Assembly (NCBI GenBank): GCA_002420305.1
Contig: DIHT01000019.1
Coordinates: 1-9,349, forward strand
Source: Akkermansiaceae bacterium UBA5689
GTDB lineage: Bacteria; Verrucomicrobiota; Verrucomicrobiia; Verrucomicrobiales; Akkermansiaceae
Reading direction: 5' to 3'
Length of the DNA stretch: 9,349 nt
Numbering within the stretch: position 1 is the first letter of the stretch; each line of letters starts with the position of its first letter. The notes under the pieces were generated by a model. It searched no databases, was not told where the DNA came from, and saw nothing but the letters and a program-made list of their open reading frames with translations. Below are positions 6,792 to 9,349 of this stretch, in pieces. The translations under genes were made by a program, and so were the position numbers.

Positions 6792-7424
6792 TCATACCGG
6801 ACCACTCCCCATCACAATCAGGAGCCCAAGCGCAAGCAGTCCAACTCCAAAGGCCGCATCGAACCAGGAAGCTGCCCGCTGGTAACCGGACCGAACCGGA
6901 GGGAACTGAAGGAGCCACACATACAGCATCCAGAGACCAAGGCCTTGCACCACAATGACCAGCCACAGGGCAGGCGCCCACCATGCTGGCCGATCCGCAC
7001 CACTGACAAACTCGGTCACCACCGCAGCAAAAATGATCGCTACCTTTGGGTTGAGAAGATTGCAGAGCAAACCGCGGAGGTAAGCCGACTGGCCGTCTGC
7101 GCCGCTCTCTTCTTCTAAAAGCGACTTCTTCCCACCAGCACCCATACTCGCGAGCAACAAACGGGACCCCAGATAGGCAAGATACCCAGCAGCGGCCCAA
7201 CGCAAAACCTCTGTCACCCCCCCTTTCAGGCCCATAAGGTACGCCATGCCAAAGACCGCAATAGTTGCGTGAACGCACAACCCTGAGGCGATACCCGCCG
7301 ACATCCACCATCCAGCAGAGCGCCCCTGTGCCAGGGCGGTACGTGTAAGCAGCAGCATATCTGGACCTGGGCTGAATTGACCCAGTGCTATTACACCCGC
7401 AAACACCAGAAGCTCTCCCGTCAC
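6792..7424 (-). CDS. LysE/RhtB-family amino acid exporter
   Basis: The 210-residue product is a six-helix inner-membrane translocator of the LysE/RhtB superfamily, which exports amino acids or related compounds. Family marks are FSPGPDMLLLTRTALAQG (about 18-34), GIASGLCVHATIAVFGMA in helix 2, AAAGYLAYLGSRLL in helix 3, a hydrophilic loop (about 94-114, EEESGADGQ) and LRGLLCNLLNPKVAIIFAAVV (117-137). The substrate cannot be told from sequence. The frame extends to a TTG at 7445, but the GTG at 7424 gives the normal N terminus (MTGELLVFAG) and is preceded on the minus strand by a leader with 14 of 15 pyrimidines, like neighbouring genes. The stop lies 45 bp from the converging transpeptidase stop. 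No LysR- or Lrp-type regulator is adjacent; two inverted repeats lie upstream. Confidence 0.93.
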   Translation of the reverse strand: MTGELLVFAGVIALGQFSPGPDMLLLTRTALAQGRSAGWWMSAGIASGLCVHATIAVFGMAYLMGLKGGVTEVLRWAAAGYLAYLGSRLLLASMGAGGKKSLLEEESGADGQSAYLRGLLCNLLNPKVAIIFAAVVTEFVSGADRPAWWAPALWLVIVVQGLGLWMLYVWLLQFPPVRSGYQRAASWFDAAFGVGLLALGLLIVMGSGPV

Positions 7425-7602
7425 GAGGGGAGAAGAGCAGCGCAACCGCGTTCCGGCAACACCAAGACAAGAGGATTGATCCCATCCAGCGAGAACTCAA
7501 CCCGTGCCACCGCGAGAGAGCTACCGCATTTCGAGCTCAATCAATCGCAGTTAATCCCCTTCACCATACCTGCACGGTAAAGCCGCAAAAGCTACAAAAG
7601 AG

Positions 7603-7629
7603 GAGATCCCGAGCTATGCCCGGGATCTC
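7603..7629. promoter_or_regulatory. Perfect 9-bp inverted repeat, terminator- or attenuator-like hairpin
   Basis: GAGATCCCG (7603-7611) and CGGGATCTC (7621-7629) are exact reverse complements around the loop AGCTATGCC. Read on the minus strand, the stem is followed by CTCTTTTGTAGCTTTTG, a moderately U-rich tail like an intrinsic terminator. It lies about 180 nt upstream of the exporter GTG in the exporter's own direction, and no minus-strand gene is visible to its right. It could be an attenuator in a long exporter leader, a terminator for an unseen transcript, or an operator for a dimeric regulator. Confidence 0.5.
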
Positions 7630-7653
7630 AGAGCCCACAAAATCACGACTCTG

Positions 7654-7685
7654 AATCGAGCTCCGATGGATTGTTCCGCTCGATT
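7654..7685. repeat. 8-bp inverted repeat AATCGAGC ... GCTCGATT
   Basis: The two 8-bp arms, at 7654-7661 and 7678-7685, are exact reverse complements separated by 16 bp. It sits 24 bp to the right of the 9-bp hairpin. Arm spacing fits either an RNA hairpin with a large loop or a two-half-site operator. No known regulator motif is recognised. Confidence 0.35.
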
Positions 7686-7799
7686 AACCTGTTGAGATAA
7701 GCTAGGATCACGAAAGTGGATTCTCCCACAGGCCCTGGAGCCCATCCTCATCAGGCAAGGTGGAGCGGAAAATCCGACAGCCCGCATGCTCTGAGATAC

Positions 7800-9349
7800 A
7801 TGAACGATGGCCCGATGGAGCTCCCTTCTCTTCCAAGCTTCCTGCGACAGGGTTCAGGTTCAGTTCTCGTGGCGCTGCTCCTCCTGAGTGGATCTATCAT
7901 AAGTCCTGCTACTCCACTGCGGGTCGCCACCTTGAATGTCGAGTTCGGACTCGGCGACCCCGGCAGCACCGCCTTCGAAGCAACCGAAGACGTTCTCGAG
8001 CGTATCGATGCGGACGTCGTTGCCCTCCAGGAAATGACCCGGGCGGACTTTGATGGTTCCCCAAGTTCATTCGGAATCCTTGCCACTACTCTGGGCTATC
8101 CGCATGTGCACACCGCCACCACCCAGCGTGTTCTGGACTCTGGTCTCCGCACCGCCTTCATGAGCCGTTACCCTCTTACCTCGACCTTTAACATTGCCTC
8201 GCCTCCCGGGGCGCTGGACATGGTGCGTCAGATTCCAGCCATCGTGGTGGACGTCCCGGGGACCGTGGCGGACCCGACGGTTCTCACCCTCCACCTCAAG
8301 TGCTGCCTCGATATCGATGATCCATTCAGGCGAGCAGTCGAATTAAAACGCAGCAGGGATTTCCTCACCCAACGAGGACTGACCGCGGAGGATAACCTGA
8401 TTATTCTCGGCGACTTTAATCTGATTGGAGGTGATTTTGTCTATAATGAGATTCCTCCGGGATTACCCCGCTCCTTTATTCTTGGCGAAGACATCGTCTT
8501 CCCAGTCAACTATTACACAAATCCTGCGGACTACTTCCTACCCTGGTCGATAGCTACAGTAGGGAGCACTCAACTCAATGGCTCGGCAAACACTCAGGGG
8601 AGCAGCCAACTCGATTTCATTCTTGCCACTCGCGCCCTGAGGAACCGCCCCTACGCGGGTGAGATTTATAATAGTGCTCTGGACATTGATAACCAGACAG
8701 GGCTTCCGAAGGCAGGGCCACCCCTCCCTGACAGAACGAGCACTAACGCATCAGATCACCTTGCCGTGTTCGCGGACTTCAACCTGACATCCCGCGACTC
8801 TCTGGTGCTCCGAATCTCCGCCACCGAAGTGGCAGAGTCAGACCCCAGCGGGTCTGCTTTCCTGACCGTCGAACTTCCCTCCCCTCCGGATCCGGGAGAA
8901 ACCGTAGAGATTCTCCTCACCTCGTCAGATCCGGGTGAAGCTGTTCCCGTGACCTCTACATTACTCTTCGTCAGTGGCCAGTCCACTCGGACCGTCGATA
9001 TTTCTCCTCAGTTGGATGGCTTCGTAGATGGGTCGAGGGAAGTGCTCTTCACTGCAAGCGCCACAGGGTTTACTCCCGCAACTGTACGGCTGAGAGTTAC
9101 CGACAGCTCTTCAGAGGTCTATGCCATCAGCAGTATAGGCCAACCAGTGGTTGAAGCCTTTGAGAACTTTAACGGACTCTCATCCCCACCGCGGTGGACG
9201 GTTTCTGGAGGGCCTTGGCGAGGGACAGATACGGGAACTCTGGGAATGGTGGGACTCTACTCTTTCGGAAATGATGGATCTCTGGGGCTACTCCTGAATA
9301 GCGAACCTGTCTCAGCCGTCACCTCATTCCGTAACGACACGGACACCAC
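7800..9349 (+). CDS. Secreted endonuclease/exonuclease/phosphatase-family enzyme with C-terminal extension domains (partial, 3' end missing)
   Basis: The frame stays open to the window edge (516 complete codons). A signal peptide (SVLVALLLLSGSIISPATP) precedes an EEP fold: VATLNVEF (Asn46), VVALQEM (Glu78, metal ligand), LTLHLK (His165), IILGDFN (Asp205, Asn207), SQLDFILAT (Asp272) and NASDHLAVFADF (Asp319, His320). All core residues of a DNase I-like metal-dependent phosphodiester hydrolase are present. Residues about 332-425 are beta-rich and Calx-beta-like (VLRISATEVAESDPSG, SSDPGEAVPVTS). The remainder (FENFNGLSSPPRW, GGPWRG, GLYSFGNDG) resembles extracellular adhesion or sorting extensions and continues off the edge. 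The likely role is extracellular nucleic-acid or phosphodiester breakdown. ATG 7800 and in-frame ATG 7815 (MELPSLPSFLRQ) both give a signal peptide; neither has a Shine-Dalgarno. Confidence 0.88.
   Translation, partial: MNDGPMELPSLPSFLRQGSGSVLVALLLLSGSIISPATPLRVATLNVEFGLGDPGSTAFEATEDVLERIDADVVALQEMTRADFDGSPSSFGILATTLGYPHVHTATTQRVLDSGLRTAFMSRYPLTSTFNIASPPGALDMVRQIPAIVVDVPGTVADPTVLTLHLKCCLDIDDPFRRAVELKRSRDFLTQRGLTAEDNLIILGDFNLIGGDFVYNEIPPGLPRSFILGEDIVFPVNYYTNPADYFLPWSIATVGSTQLNGSANTQGSSQLDFILATRALRNRPYAGEIYNSALDIDNQTGLPKAGPPLPDRTSTNASDHLAVFADFNLTSRDSLVLRISATEVAESDPSGSAFLTVELPSPPDPGETVEILLTSSDPGEAVPVTSTLLFVSGQSTRTVDISPQLDGFVDGSREVLFTASATGFTPATVRLRVTDSSSEVYAISSIGQPVVEAFENFNGLSSPPRWTVSGGPWRGTDTGTLGMVGLYSFGNDGSLGLLLNSEPVSAVTSFRNDTDT

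Larger units (their letters stand above)
7425..7799. other. Divergent intergenic region without a recognisable gene
   Basis: These 375 bp separate the starts of the exporter (minus) and the secreted EEP enzyme (plus). The short frames here have poor composition and no family motif. The contents I can support are a pyrimidine-rich exporter leader at the left end and two inverted repeats in the middle. Promoters for both genes should lie here. TTGTTC at 7671-7676, followed 17 bp later by GAGATA, is only a weak sigma-70-like candidate for the plus strand. Confidence 0.6.

Noticed and set aside
6778..7500. 240-codon minus-strand frame overlapping the exporter in another phase
   Set aside because: The LysE/RhtB motifs are all in the 6792-7424 frame. 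This frame is Arg/Gly/Ser/Cys-rich noise.
7504..7511. GGTGGCAC on the minus strand, reminiscent of the T-box core
   Set aside because: Only the eight-base core matches. The rest of the T-box sequence, a specifier stem and a competing terminator at the right place are not visible.
7385..7654. Plus-strand frames of 67 and 89 codons before the secreted EEP enzyme
   Set aside because: They start within the antisense of the exporter and have no coherent composition. The region looks regulatory rather than coding.

Overview
The window reads as ordinary chromosomal DNA of a Gram-negative-type bacterium with mid-50s GC. The best guess is Verrucomicrobiota or a close PVC relative. That guess rests on the gene mix (secreted PhoD-like phosphatase, secreted multidomain endonuclease/exonuclease/phosphatase-family enzyme, VC0807-type membrane protein, small lipoproteins), on the scarcity of Shine-Dalgarno motifs, and on pyrimidine-rich leaders before most starts. 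No rRNA or phylogenetic marker is present, so this is an inference.

Layout. At 1-82 the minus strand may carry the 5' end of a gene that runs off the left edge. A Sec-exported PhoD-like phosphatase (121-1968) is followed by a small three-helix membrane protein (2015-2329). A low-confidence, probably frameshifted membrane-protein gene lies at 2471-2890. A tRNA-Tyr (GTA) with encoded CCA sits on the minus strand (2957-3042), divergent from a class II fructose-bisphosphate aldolase (3163-4191). A VC0807-family membrane protein (4270-5073) converges, with a 10-bp gap, on a pterin-4a-carbinolamine dehydratase (5084-5374, minus). Two predicted envelope lipoproteins follow on the plus strand: a BamE-like small protein (5495-5953) and a YkuD L,D-transpeptidase (6072-6746). 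The transpeptidase converges on a LysE/RhtB exporter (6792-7424, minus). A 375-bp intergenic region with two inverted repeats (7603-7629 and 7654-7685) separates the exporter from a divergent secreted EEP-family nuclease/phosphatase (7800 to beyond 9349), which is cut by the right edge.

How the genes work together. They do not form one pathway. Loose themes are phosphate or nucleic-acid scavenging outside the cytoplasm (PhoD-like enzyme and EEP enzyme at the two ends) and envelope maintenance (BamE-like protein, L,D-transpeptidase, several membrane proteins). Between these lie housekeeping genes: fba, tRNA-Tyr and the pterin dehydratase. I see no phage, IS, CRISPR, toxin-antitoxin, defence or biosynthetic cluster and no convincing new system. 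The most notable signals are the recurrent pyrimidine-rich non-SD leaders, the hairpin holding the SD-like bases of fba, the paired inverted repeats before the exporter, and the broken-looking frame at 2471-2890.
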